Origin: Atriophallophorus winterbourni
Taxonomy: Eukaryota > Platyhelminthes > Trematoda > Plagiorchiida > Microphallidae
Direction of reading: 5' to 3'
Assembly: GCA_013407085.1 (NCBI GenBank)
Contig: JACCGJ010010473.1
Coordinates: 124,001-188,000 of the forward strand
Length of the DNA stretch: 64,000 nucleotides
Positions 47,401 to 57,469 of the stretch are shown here, piece by piece. The translations under genes and the position numbers were made by a program. Positions within the stretch are counted from its first letter, which is position 1, and each line of letters opens with the position of its first letter. A model generated the notes under the pieces. That model saw nothing but the letters and a program-made list of their open reading frames with translations. It ran no database searches and was not told the DNA's origin.

Positions 47401-48753
47401 GCTTGGAAAGAAGGTGTGATCACGCCTATCTTTAAAGGCGGTATCCGGTCGAAACCCGCAAATTATCGTCATATTGTGCTGTTGTCAGTCATTTCTAAAG
47501 TCATGGAGAGCATAATCTCTGACCACCTTATTTCACATCTGGAAACAAATCGATTTTTAATCGCACAACATCACGGCTTTCGCGCCAACCTTTCATGCAC
47601 TTCCAACTTGCTTCTCGCACGGGATGCCTAGACGAAATCTGTGGCCGAAGGCATTGGTGTCGATACAGTATTTCTGGATTTCTCCAAGGCGTTCGACCGC
47701 GTCGACCACGACATTCTTTTACTTAAACTCGCTGCTTGCGGCGTTAGGTCATCCTTATTGTCCTGGATGAAGTACTTCCTTCGCGACCGCTCTCTCTGTG
47801 TTCGTGTGCGTGACTTCAATTCTGCCCACTTCAATCAAGTGCGGTCTGCACAAGGCTCCGTTCTTGGTCCCCGACTCTTCATCATTTTCATGAATGATAT
47901 TGGCCAAAACATTGAATCGCCGTTCCTCCTATTTGCGGACGATGTCAAAATCTGGCGCTCACTCAAATCGCCAAGGGATTCACACGTCCTACAAGATGAC
48001 TTAGATCGTCTACACAGCTGGTCTTCGAGGAATAATCTCCCATTTAACACCTCCAAGTGTAGCGTTTTCCCCATCCGACACTCAGATCCGGTCGCTCACA
48101 GTTTGGGCTCAACAGTACTTCAGAGTGTTCGACAAGAAAAGGATCTCGGCATCATCATCCAGCACGATCTTTGTTGCACCACGCAATGCGAACGAGCAGC
48201 AGCGGTAGCTAATCGCAACACTGGCTTACTTCGCCGCGCTTTAGGCAGGTTTGACCGGTTTCTCTTCCCGACACTGCTGAATGTCTACATCCGTCCACAC
48301 TTGGAATACGCAGTACAGGCTTGGCATCCTTGGCTATGCAAAGACGTGTCCCTTCTCGAAAAAGCCCAGAGACGTGCGACAAAGCTTGTCCGTGGTATGC
48401 ATAACATGTCTTACGAGGAAAGGTTACGCAGTTTAGATATATTCTCCGTTACCTACCGTCTTCACCGCGGTGACATGTTACTTACCCACCGGATCTTGAC
48501 TGACCCCTCCCATCCATGCAACTCCCTATTCGTTCCCTCTCCAAGCACTAACCTCCGAGGACATGAGCTCAAACTGTTACATCAACAGAGCAGGCTTGAA
48601 TGTCGACACAGCTTTTTCTCTGGGAGAGTATGCAGTCAGTGGAACACTCTTCCAGGCACGCTTTTTGAGGTCGCTTTTCTCGGTTCATTCAAAGGTCTCC
48701 TCGATTCTCAACTCCATGAAATCTCCCACTCCCAAGACACAAGTACCCCGTAA
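47400..48753 (+). mobile_element. CR1-like LINE reverse transcriptase segment, long open frame
   Basis: The 5'-truncated copy starts inside RT (AWKEGVITPIFKGG at 47,403). The first frame (47,416-47,631) ends at a TAG in the DA-stop-TKS context where family members usually have W. From 47,641 the same frame is open for 370 codons: LDFSKAFDRVDHD, AQGSVLGPRLF, catalytic FADD at 47,932-47,943, KDLGIII, IRPHLEYAVQAWHPW, KAQRRATKLVRG and a C-terminal FFSGRVCSQWNTLP, ending at 48,753. The RT palm is intact, so one nonsense change separates most of this domain from being open, but the endonuclease and ORF1 are missing. It is the best preserved RT in the window. Confidence 0.9.
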
Positions 48754-49129
48754 ACAGTATTTTAATTTTTTTTTACAAACCCTATTGCATTTCCCCCCCA
48801 AAAACTCACTAGCTCGTGGCAACGGTAAGTGCTCTTTCTGTGCCATTTCCATTTCCCTCACAACCCCGCTAACTCTTTGTCAGTTTCATTGCTCTTCCAG
48901 ACCCCAATATCGTAAGTCCGTATACACGCAGCTTCAACTGACCCTGTTCCGGAGGATGTGGTGGGTAGCTGTGTCCCGGGTTGACGCCCTACCTGTCCAA
49001 GTGCCACAAAATTCCATTGATGGTGCAGTCTAAACGCGAATCAGGCCCGCTATTAGGTCTTGGAAACTCAAACATTTCTATCTTCGCTTTTTCGACCCAC
49101 CGCTCTATCTATCCTGCGGTTTGTACAAG
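48754..49129 (+). mobile_element. 3' UTR of the CR1-like LINE, proximal part
   Basis: Sequence between the ORF2 stop and the LTR-element insertion. It contains small frames only. It continues on the far side of the insertion at 52,417. Confidence 0.6.
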
Positions 49130-49310
49130 TGTAGTAGACCAGGTTACTACAATAATATCCCCAAGAACGTTGAAGAAAAGGCACAGAAGATGGAAGGTTT
49201 ATCGCGGTAGCCAAAACGTGTACAGAGCGTTATGATGCACGCACGAACAAAACGGAAGTTAATAATTGTCAAGGTCAATGTTTTGATGAGGCAAAACAAG
49301 CGGTGTTACA
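49130..49310 (-). repeat. 3' LTR of the 49-52 kb Gypsy element
   Basis: 181 bp, TGTAGTAGACC...GCGGTGTTACA on the + strand. Paired with 52,238-52,416. Confidence 0.93.
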
Positions 49311-49924
49311 CAGCCCCCCTCCAAGAAGTCTGGTCAGCGAGGACTTCTGATCGGGAGTTGCCAGTAGCGTGGCGCATGTGGTGTCAGGTTACCCTGGGCA
49401 GGAACGTATTCTCTCAGCAACCAGTCACATAGAAGTCAGCCAGGGCGCTCGGTCTGCGTGAGTCGATCATCGGTGGTTCGAGAGTAGGATGTACGGTAAA
49501 CCGATCAGGACTAAGCCAAGTAGCGTCTTAAATGTGAGTGAACGTACTGCCGAGCGGCCTCACATGGAGTTAACAGCTGCTAGCGGGATTTTCCCGTTTG
49601 GCGTGGTCTTAGTATGAACCCAATTTGAGCAGAAGCAGGCGCATTCGTAGGCTGGAAAACAAGAACAAGAATCTTCGAAAACACAGTCCCTGCTCAGAAT
49701 TTCCTGTGTCCTGGAGAAGGATGGTGAACGGCCGCTCCAGGAGAATCAGTTGGCGCGTCAATCTGGGCTGGTAAGGACCTTGTGTGACGTGACAGGCGTG
49801 TTGGAACAATTGTGCTCTTGTTGGTGGCTAGGGCTACCGGGTGAGTTGGGGGCAAGCGTAGGTGGACCAGGAAGGGTGCGCGATTCGGTGGCATCAGCGG
49901 TGGGTGGGTGCGTACATGAGGGAA

Positions 49925-50275
49925 GAAGGAAAAAGAAAACTCCCTGGTGCATGGGTTTAGTGCCACGACCAAGTGATTAGAATGAGGTACGAAATAGTGC
50001 ACCCGTGTATGCCAAAAGATATGAAAGTATTAACTATTCACAATAAAATCAGCGAATCGAACGGGTTGTCGTTTGGCACGTTTGGTTCCTGTAGTGGCCG
50101 GCGCTGGGTTAGCTGTATGGACAGGAGAGGTAATAACCAGTGGTGCCGGGATTGGCGTTGGGTCATTTGGGATAACTTCCTCGTCCACGAAAGCCGTTTG
50201 ACTCTGTCGATTGAGACAGTGTCATGCTTGCCGACACGGTCAATGACGACCGTCTTGGGAGATCGCCCGCGTTAG
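49925..50275 (-). repeat. Partial tandem duplicate of the pol 3' end, unit 1
   Basis: Aligns with 50,490-50,850 at an offset of about 565 bp (catgggtttagtgcc/catggctttatggcc; acgggttg; tttgactctgtcgattgagac/tttgactctgtcaatcgagac). On - it repeats the DTVSIDRVK motif of the pol C-terminus, so the end of pol and the start of the 3' UTR are present twice in one element. Confidence 0.8.
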
Positions 50276-50301
50276 ACGGCGTGTGCTCGGTTCTCCTGGA
50301 A

Positions 50302-50535
50302 GGATGGCGACAGGCGTCGACGATCCGGGGGTGGCGCGTGCCACGTTCTCCACAGCGGGAGGTACATGCGTACCGAGGGGATACACAGGAGGATGCGTGT
50401 ATTCCAGTTTACTGGATAGGATGGTGACAAGCGTCAGTGATCCGGGGGTGGCGCGTGCCACGATTTCCACAGCTGGGGGTGCATGTGTACCTGAGAAGTA
50501 AAAAGAAAAAAATCTCTGGTGCATGGCTTTATGGC
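50302..50535. repeat. 117-bp tandem repeat (two copies)
   Basis: ggatggcgacaggcgtc at 50,302 and ggatggtgacaagcgtc at 50,419 head two similar units sharing gatccgggggtggcgcgtgc. A third, more diverged relative lies near 49,840-49,920. The minus strand shows the repeated peptide ARATPGS. GC-rich compared with its surroundings. Confidence 0.8.
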
Positions 50536-50850
50536 CAAGACCGAGTAATAGTGATGTGTTACGTAAAGCATGCACGGGCATATACCAAGTGATAACACTT
50601 TAAAATGTGCTACCTAGTCGGCGAACCTTACGGGTTGCCGTTTCGCTCGCCTAGCTGTTGTGGTGGCAGTCGTTGAGATAGTCGATATTAAAGTACGGGT
50701 TATCTCCGGTGGTGTTGGGTTTGGGTCTGGCGGATTAGCTAAGTCGACTGCATTGTCCATGAACGCTGGTTTGACTCTGTCAATCGAGACCGTGTCGTGT
50801 CGAACGGCGCGGCCAATCACAACTGTTTTTTTGGACCGCCGAATTATCTT
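50490..50850 (-). repeat. Partial tandem duplicate of the pol 3' end, unit 2
   Basis: The copy that still belongs to the open 108-codon pol C-terminal frame. See unit 1 at 49,925. Confidence 0.8.
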
Positions 50851-50940
50851 AAATGGTCCATCAGAAGGAGGGTGAAGAGGTTGCTTAACCATGTCGTTCC
50901 GGAGAAAGATATACGGGCAATGTGCCAACTCCTTCGGCAT
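50614..50940 (-). pseudogene. Integrase/pol C-terminal segment
   Basis: A 108-codon frame reads LAHCPYIFLRNDMVKQPL, PPSDGPFKIIRRSKKTVVI, DTVSIDRVKPAFMD, then a Pro/Thr-rich tail. This is the standard C-terminal GPFxV...TVSxDRLKPA signature of CsRn1/Boudicca-like pol. It is separated from the integrase start by a second deletion. Confidence 0.85.
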
Positions 50941-50997
50941 GTGGGACTGTTTGGCTCGAAGTCGCGGAGATGGTGGGTGGAAACGACTCCTACCGTG

Positions 50998-51258
50998 TCA
51001 CAAGCGCGTCACGTTATCTCCATAGGCAAATGGTGATTGCCTAGCAGGGGCGACATATGCATAGCCACTTGAAGGTGGTAGCGGGTCAACGAGGTATACG
51101 TGCATGTGCGATAAACGCTTATCCGGTTCGACGAAAGCTCTTAATGGGCTTTTTGTGTGTCGGCGGATTTTTGAGCGTTGACAATTACCGCGCGCTTCAG
51201 CGCATGTGCGAACGTCTTTACTGGATTTTGGTCCGTCACGTAGACTCGTGGATTCCAC
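50998..51258 (-). pseudogene. Integrase N-terminal and core-start fragment
   Basis: Reads SSKDVRTCAEARGNCQRSK (end of the HHCC zinc domain), HTKSPLRAFVEPDKRLSHMH and LVDPLPPSSGYAY (start of the catalytic core; normally VGPLPPS). It follows gag directly across an internal deletion that removed protease, RT and RNase H. It ends before the core D,D,E residues; the rest of the core is missing too. Confidence 0.85.
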
Positions 51259-51311
51259 CTTGATGTGGAGAAAACGACTTAATTTCCTCGGGCCCTAGAC
51301 AGTAGTCGTCG

Positions 51312-52092
51312 TTAGCTGTTGGCCCGAAGTGTGATGGACGCAAGGTTTGATGCAACGTCGCGCATCGTCACCGTATTTCCGATGTATCCAGCAAACGGGT
51401 GACCGAGCGTGACTACTCGAGTTTTGGCAGGATTGGGTGCGAGATACTGACTTATTGTTGAGTGCGAGGTTTCGAACCTCATTGCGTAAAACCGCAACCT
51501 CAGCCAGCAGATCCGCAATGCTGACTTCCGTTGGAGTACCCTGTGTGTTGATTGTCCTGCGGTTACTTTGGAAACATGGGCATCTGTGTAGGGACGGATA
51601 CATTCAGCGATGTTATCCGCCATTTCCACAAGCTCAGATACCGGAGTGCTTTTTGCAGCAAGCAAGATGGGTTGCACGCACTCAGGTAAGCGCTGGAGCC
51701 TTACTTCCTTTAGTAAGAACTCGTCCACGTGCGATGATCCTAGCCGGCGGCGCATCTCCATTAGTATGGTAGATGGCTTTTTGTTGGCAATTTCCAAGTT
51801 GCCGAACAGCTGATGTAGCCTATGTCGTTCAGACGGAACCGTGCGAGAAATCACGCCTTGTTTGACGATACGGTAGCGGTCACCTATGGGTGCAGTCAGG
51901 ACTGCGTCGCGTACCTGTAATACCACATCCGCGGGGAGTTCCTGCGTTAATTGTGAAAAGATGGTCATCAATGATATTTTTAGAACTAAATTCAGTTTCT
52001 AAAAAATGAAACCAATACTCAGGGTCCTGGTAAATAAAACTGGGTATTGTGATGACCGTCGAAACCAAAATAACGGGTTTAGGATCACTCAT
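51312..52092 (-). pseudogene. Gag of the 49-52 kb Gypsy element, frameshifted
   Basis: The start lies near 52,092 (MSDPKPVI, then QDPEYWFHFLETEF, the typical N-terminal capsid block). A frameshift near 51,970 moves reading to a 219-codon frame: LTQELPADVVLQVRDAVL, VPSERHRLHQLFGNLE, KPSTILMEMRRRLG, EVRLQRLPECVQPIL and SELVEMADNIAE, all hallmarks of CsRn1/Boudicca-like gag. The expected zinc-knuckle part is damaged; another frame near 51,400 keeps CWIHRKYGDDARRC. Not translatable as one protein. Confidence 0.85.
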
Positions 52093-52237
52093 GATTAACA
52101 GGAGCAATTGATGCAAATAAAATGCGCGATTAAACGAGGTAAAAAAATTTACCTGAAAACTCCGATGTGAAGCGGAGAAATTTTTGACGTAGCGGGAAAG
52201 ATACACGAAGAATGCATGTATGTCGGGCTCACCAATT

Positions 52238-52416
52238 TGTAGGAGACCAGGTTACCACAATAATATCCCCAAGAACGTTGGAGAAAAGGCACAGGAGATA
52301 AAAGGTTTATCGCGGTAGCCGAAACGTGTACAGAGCGTTATGATGCACGCACAAACAAAACGGGAGTTAATAATTGTCAAGGTCAATGTTTTGATGAGGC
52401 AAAACAAGCGGTTACA
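52238..52416 (-). repeat. 5' LTR of the 49-52 kb Gypsy element
   Basis: 179 bp, TGTAGGAGACC...AAGCGGTTACA on the + strand. Followed at 52,417 by the TSD. Confidence 0.93.
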
Positions 52417-52640
52417 CAAGCCCTCAGCTTTTTTATACCGTAATACACTATTGAACTATTGAACATGTTCATCGTAACCGTGCGTTTTATGATCATTCTT
52501 ATCATATAACCATATACTTAACCGTTATCTGCTTATATAACTGCATATATTAGTATATCATGAGGCCAGTTAGTATTCTCTGGATAACTGGCCATTCAAG
52601 TATCAGGTTACCGGACCCTGGAAATGCTTTTACACAAATT
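52417..52640 (+). mobile_element. 3' UTR of the CR1-like LINE, distal part
   Basis: Resumes after the LTR element (TSD caag). Carries the block ataactggccattcaag (52,583-52,599) and following text shared with 47,290-47,395, which marks the end of this LINE family. Confidence 0.65.
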
Positions 52641-53120
52641 ATTCTTAACATTGCCTTCGATAACATTTTCTATACTACATTTTGTATATTAATGTCTTTT
52701 GTTTCTCACAAGGCCTAGAAATGTCTCATTTTTTATTTTAACGTGAAAATATTACAAATCTATCAAAAAAATGAAAAAAACGTAAAAAAAACTAAAAAAC
52801 ATTGTTTTTTTAAATGTACATTCTTATTTCTTAAATGATGTACTATTTTACTTTGATGACCTCTCACCGTGCTGGTGAAGAGAAAATCTTTCATTATATT
52901 CCAGTTTCTTCGAATAACGAACCATCACTGTAATTGGCTCGAAATCTATTCGCCCGAGTTTTGTTCCGTATGCGATTCATTCTCCTGCAGATAACGAAAA
53001 TCCGGCTGGTGAAAACATTTTGGTTCGATTGGTAGACAATTTTTCAAGAGTATTGGAGCATAGCACCCTACGGCTTCCTCAGTGCTTTCAGCCACAGCCC
53101 TCTCTCATCCCCCACAGTTT
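52640..53120. other. Unassigned AT-rich sequence
   Basis: A-rich tracts near 52,730-52,800 may be part of a LINE tail or of the repeat that follows. No coding signal. Confidence 0.4.
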
Positions 53121-53515
53121 CTTAGATTTTCTTAGATTTTCTTATTCCGATGGATTTCTGTTCCCTTCGCAATCTTCTTATTGAAACTTTCCGTAAAAAC
53201 ATGGATTTTTTCATATATAATTTATTTATCAATTTTTTATGACAACTTCATCACAATTCGCACTACTTGCATCCTTGCCATTCGTAATTCTTGACATAAT
53301 TTAAATGAACTTTTATCTATATTAGACATTGAAAATTTTTTTCTCACCTACTGTATATTAATTTCCATGATTGAACAGAAAAAAATGTTTAAAAATCCCG
53401 CTCACTTCGGTCATTTGCACTGTACTATTTTCTTTTGCTGTTCAAATTTTTCATAAACTGATCATGATTTGCATGCCTTGGATATCCAAGAATATATATG
53501 TTATTATAATACTTA
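53120..53515 (+). repeat. Dispersed repeat, inverted relative to 63,588-64,000
   Basis: The reverse complement of the last about 400 bases of the window: ttccgtaaaaacatg, gacaacttcatcac-aattcgcac, catccttgccatt and tgcatgccttggatatccaa all recur inverted. It ends in ttattataat, matching the (TAA)n end of the other copy, so the (TTA)-rich side is probably the 3' tail of a LINE or SINE. It lies against the end of an old Gypsy integrase. Confidence 0.85.
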
Positions 53516-53519
53516 GCAT

Positions 53520-54218
53520 ATTTGATGAGCCCATTGTACGGACCAGTACATAGTGGTTAAGGTGGTCAACGTTCGTGAGTTGCACGCACAAATACAAAGC
53601 CGCAGGTAGACAAGCTAGCTGGGATTGAGAACGGTTAAGCGTGTTTCGAGTTGGGCTAACTCGTAATGACATAAATATTTTGGAGCTGTAAGATCTATTG
53701 GTTAATCGTATGATGTCAAGTTTATTGAGTGTACTCCTGTACACCATCTCAGCAGCTGAGCAACCAAGTTTTTATTTCAGGGTGGTACGAATACCAATAA
53801 ACGCCGATTGCAACGACTCGCACCACGTTCTGAATTTCCGTGACTCATGATTGCGGCTATGACTTGCCACGGAAATTTCTCGAATAAGCCATCTGAAGAA
53901 AGGTGGTAGGCTGTAGTCTGTATATGCTTTGTATGCTTTGTTTCTTTTCAATAGCCGAAAAAGCGTTAACTAAAATTGGGAACGACGGTCAGTGATAATA
54001 ATGTTCGGTAAACCGAAGTTGCTGACCCAATGTTAGATAAAAGCTTCCGCGACCGTTTCTGCAGTAGTATCATGGATCGCTACAGCCAATGGCCAACGGG
54101 TAAAATGGTCCACGCAGTGCTATATTTGGGAGCAACCGTTAGAGACCGCTAAAAGATTGAACAAGATCAAAGTAGACGTACTGGAAGCGCTTCTTAACAG
54201 GTGGGAATATATCATGCT
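53520..54218 (-). pseudogene. Old Gypsy integrase relic, distal half
   Basis: On -: FPPVKKRFQYVYFDLVQSFS, DHFTRWPLAVAIHDTTAE, NFGLPNIIITD (catalytic core) near 54,160-53,990, then SAAEMVYRSTL and FMSLRVSPTRN toward 53,560. Stops interrupt it. It continues, on the other side of the inserted Mag-like element, from the RNase H part at 58,706-59,370. Confidence 0.85.
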
Positions 54219-54223
54219 ATGAC

Positions 54224-54419
54224 TGTGGTGTGGTTCCGCAAATCCTACCCACAATGATTCAAGCCGAGACGGTTCGCTTTGATGATTGTTTGAATAATAA
54301 TCAATACTAATCAATAATTCTCGGTGTTAGAGTTGCATTAATTAATACGTACTGTAGTTCGTGTGAGCGTCGTGGTTCTCGAGCTGCTTATTCAATTGAA
54401 TATAATCCAATTCATTACA
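54224..54419 (+). repeat. 5' LTR of the Mag-like element
   Basis: 196 bp; ends ccaattcattaca. The leader aatttgcgtcgcgagcag follows, within which a primer site is expected but not assigned. Confidence 0.92.
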
Positions 54420-54438
54420 AATTTGCGTCGCGAGCAGA

Positions 54439-55147
54439 ATGAATCAACCGACTCTTGAACCATTATATATTCATTCTAATCCTGGAGAAATTGAAAAGTG
54501 GGTGGAACGATTCGAGCTTTGTAGCAGCATTCAGAATGACGTTAAGCCGGAGAATAAGTCAACTTTTTTCTTGACCTACGGGGGACGTGAATTATATTCG
54601 TTACTTAATAACCTATCCTATCCAAAGGCTCCTGCATCACTGCCGTTCCAAGATTTGAAGACACTCCTACTGAAGCATGTCATGCCGGTAAATTTCAAAG
54701 CTACCGAACGGGCACAATTCAACACACTGTTCCGAAATCCTAATACAAGGTGCGTGAGTTCATTATTATTTTACAGAAACAGGCTGCTAAATGTGAATTC
54801 GGTGATCTATTAGAAGATAATTTGAGGGATCGTCTCATTGCTGGTATTAACAATGTTGAACTACAAAGAAAAATGCGGATGAAACCTGACCTGAACTACG
54901 CCGAAGCCCGTGAAATCTGCGAGCATGCGAGATGATGTGACTGTTGCGACAACCGAACAAGGTGCCGTGTTCTTTCAGAAAAGTTCACTCAGAACCAATC
55001 AGCCAAGACACCGGCACCAGGCCAACAAGACAAGTGAAAACCACGCCCGAGACAATACCGTAAAACCGATAAATAAGTGCATGTCGTGTGCTGATCTTCA
55101 CTCGCGGTGAACTCGTCGATTCCGAAATGCAGTGTGCCATGGATGCG
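54439..55147 (+). pseudogene. Mag-like gag, frameshifted and interrupted
   Basis: ATG at 54,439 opens a 124-codon frame (EIEKWVERFELCSS, KSTFFLTYGGRELYSLL). A frameshift near 54,765 moves reading to LQKQAAKCEFGD, LRDRLIAGINNVELQRKM (54,780-54,935), the canonical end of this gag, and a further shift to the nucleocapsid. The first half of the zinc-knuckle region (KCMSCADLHSR, stop, then AVCHGCGK) lies at 55,075-55,150, where a solo LTR interrupts it. Gag normally forms the particle around the RNA. Confidence 0.85.
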
Positions 55148-55152
55148 GTAAG

Positions 55153-55625
55153 TGTAACGACCAATGTCGTTAATTAACGCGTTGATCCCCTGTCCCTAGT
55201 TCCACAAATTCAGAACCATGATTTGGGTTTACTACGGTTCTGTAATTAATGACAGTCACAATAATAATGGTATACAAACCTCAATTATATCGGACCGCAC
55301 CGGCACAATGGAGTCAAAACACCAGCAATAATAGATTCAATGAAAATGACGACCAATGTTGTCGTCCAAATTTCCGTATGAAACAAAAAATGACACAAAA
55401 ATTGGTGTCCGAATTGAAACAATAAAATGAGCTCAAATAACACGTGCAAAAATGTGTGGAGTTTAATGGCAGCCAAGCAAAATCAATTAGTTCAACAAAA
55501 CAAGTGGATCGAACAGTATAAAAAATGTATACAAAAATATGTAAAACCGTGGAGAATTAAGAATAAATCAATTTGTTTAAATAGAAAAATAAGAAGGAAT
55601 CTCACACAAATGTTTGTCATTTACA
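55153..55625 (+). mobile_element. Solo-LTR-like insertion in the gag zinc-knuckle region
   Basis: The 473-bp insert starts TGTAACGACC and ends ATTTACA, the termini expected of a Gypsy LTR, flanked by the 5-bp TSD gtaag (55,148-55,152 and 55,626-55,630). It separates CHGCGK from SGHIKKVC, the two halves of one C-x2-C-x4-H-x4-C knuckle. It contains no coding frame of note. It is a different family from the other three LTRs in the window. Orientation is taken from TG...CA ends and is not certain. Confidence 0.9.
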
Positions 55626-55735
55626 GTAAGAGCGGACATATAAAAAAGGTTTGTCGGAGTAAACAAGGCAACATGACCTAACAGAATCCAGTAGTCAATC
55701 AGGAGGATGACAGTTCAACTTATGTTCTGCAACTG

Positions 55736-56098
55736 ATGAGTTCAGCACAACAATTCATCTACAAATCCTTGCAGTTCGATCCAAGTGAAACTGCTGAATT
55801 CATCGTTGATACCGTTAGCTGTGAATTAATCATTCCCGCCGAAATCATGAACCGGTTGGCCCCAGAGGCGCATGTGCAACCGACCAACGTTAAACTTCGT
55901 GGCGTCACCGGACAAAATTTGCCACTGACGGGCGAAACCACTTTATTTGTGAAACAAGACAAGGAGATTCCAATTCCAGTCCGATTCTTGGTATCTAGAA
56001 GCAGTCCAGCAATCCTCGGTCTGAAAGCCCTGCGAGCCCTCAAGCATCTTGTATCGCTGAATATTGTGCCCGTTGAAAATTCAGGAGAACAAATTTAG
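55736..56098 (+). pseudogene. Mag-like aspartic protease
   Basis: A 120-codon open frame: FIVDTVSCELIIP near residues 23-35 replaces the catalytic D-T/S-G with D-T-V, GVTGQNLPLTGET is the flap side and AILGLKALRAL near 100 is the ILG motif. The active-site glycine is lost, so activity is doubtful. It is followed by the RT after about 55 bases. Confidence 0.85.
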
Positions 56099-56154
56099 TC
56101 CTCCTTACGAAAATTGGTCGTCCAGTATTTAACGTCTTCAATAAGCTGAAGAAG

Positions 56155-56790
56155 TTGGAAAGCACTGGTTTTATTTCTCCAGTTGGTTCGTCAGCATGGG
56201 CAACACCTATTGTTGTAGCAGTGAAAAGCGATGGAAAGACACCGAAAATATGCGGCGACTACAGGCTAACACTTAACCCGAGACTAAAGCCTTGTGCCGC
56301 GACAACAGAAGAGCCGGAAGACTCTATGAGGACAATTCACGGTAGTAAGATATTCTCGAAGTTTGATCTTGCGAATGCATATTTGCAAATACCACTCGAA
56401 GAGAAGTCAAAACCACTGACGACAATCAATACTCCATGGGGTTTATTTCAATTCAATTTCCCCCCATTCGGATCGCATTTGTCTTCAGGCATATTTCAAT
56501 CGGCAATTGATAAGGTGATCCAAGGCCTACCAGTAGTCCGAGCCTACCAGGACGATCTTATTATCTACCAGAGAACGCATGAGGAACACGATCAAAGACT
56601 ATTGGCAGTGATAGAACGATTTACAGCTAAAAACGTAGCAATCAAGCCCTAAAAATGTGTGTTCCGAGTCAATGAACTACGATTTCTGGGCTACGTGATA
56701 GATTCCAAAGGATACCGACCAGATCCTACTCGACACGATGCACTTGCTAATGTGCAATCACCAAGTGACCAATGTAAACTGCGATCAATC
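56155..56790 (+). pseudogene. Mag-like reverse transcriptase
   Basis: The open part (56,155-56,652, 165 codons) includes SPVGSSAWATPIV, KICGDYRLTLN, KIFSKFDLANAYLQIPL (first catalytic D), WGLFQFNFPPFG and VVRAYQDDLIIY with the catalytic YQDD at 56,545-56,556. A TAA at 56,650 stops the frame (AIKP-stop-KCVF), then LRFLGYVID continues in frame, and a shift follows near 56,800. Catalytic residues are kept but the protein is not. Confidence 0.9.
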
Positions 56791-56904
56791 TTGGGTTGTC
56801 TTCAATAATACTCACGATTTATACCGAATTTCGCAGCCCGGGCACAACCGCTATTTCTTGCTCAGCATGCAGAACAGAGGGATTGGAATGATGAACTGGA
56901 GTCA

Positions 56905-57261
56905 GTGTTGCGCACCTTGAATCAAGCTATCGTGGACCGACCAGTACTGGTGGCGTTTTCGCCTATAAAACCCACCACTTTGATCACAGATGCATCGGAC
57001 TTCGAAATTGGTGCTGTGTTTGAACAGAAAGGGTTCCCGATCATCTGTATTTCCCAATTGTTGAACCAAGCAGAACGAGGATACTTACAAACGCAAAAGG
57101 AGGCACTGACGATATTCTGGGCGGTCAAGCGACTTCACATATATCTATTCGGAATACGATTTCAGATTGTCACGGACCACCAAGCTCTGCAATTCCTATT
57201 CAATTCAAAGAAATCGCTTGCCAAAGCTACGGCCCCGATGTTACAAAGATGGAGTATCTAA
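56905..57261 (+). pseudogene. Mag-like RNase H
   Basis: The frame reads TTLITDASDFEIGAVFEQ (first catalytic D), QTQKEALTIFWAVKRLH (catalytic E), IVTDHQALQFLF (third acidic residue) and ends at a stop after MLQRWSI. Gives the usual RT-RNase H connection order. Confidence 0.88.
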
Positions 57262-57469
57262 CTTGCAGGATACGATTATGAGATTGTCCATAGAGCATGA
57301 AAAGATATTCCGCAGGCCGAATTCCTGTCCAGGCACGCAAAACATTCTCCAGCGGAAGCATGCTGTCTCATCTCCCAATCATGTGCCGTCTCCCGTGAGC
57401 AACTACGAAAATTCACGAAGAAGTACTATTCAACAGTTATGTCAGCCATACGGAACGGTTGGCGTCCAG

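Larger units (their letters stand above)
49130..52416 (-). mobile_element. Complete but internally deleted Gypsy (CsRn1/Boudicca-like) LTR element
   Basis: LTRs of 181 bp (49,130-49,310) and 179 bp (52,238-52,416) start TGTAG and end TTACA on +. They differ at about nine positions plus one 2-bp gap by eye (about 95 percent identical). The element is flanked by the 4-bp TSD caag (49,126-49,129 and 52,417-52,420). Transcription is leftward. Next to the right LTR, ttggtgagcccgacat on - is a probable primer binding site resembling the complement of a tRNA-Trp 3' end (from memory). Next to the left LTR, a G-run (ggaggggggctg on -) is the polypurine tract. Gag and integrase remain; protease, RT and RNase H are missing. 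Inserted in the 3' UTR of a LINE. Confidence 0.93.

Noticed and set aside
55285..55681. Open frames inside and around the solo-LTR insert as genes
   Set aside because: They lie within a TSD-bounded non-coding insert or span its border with gag.
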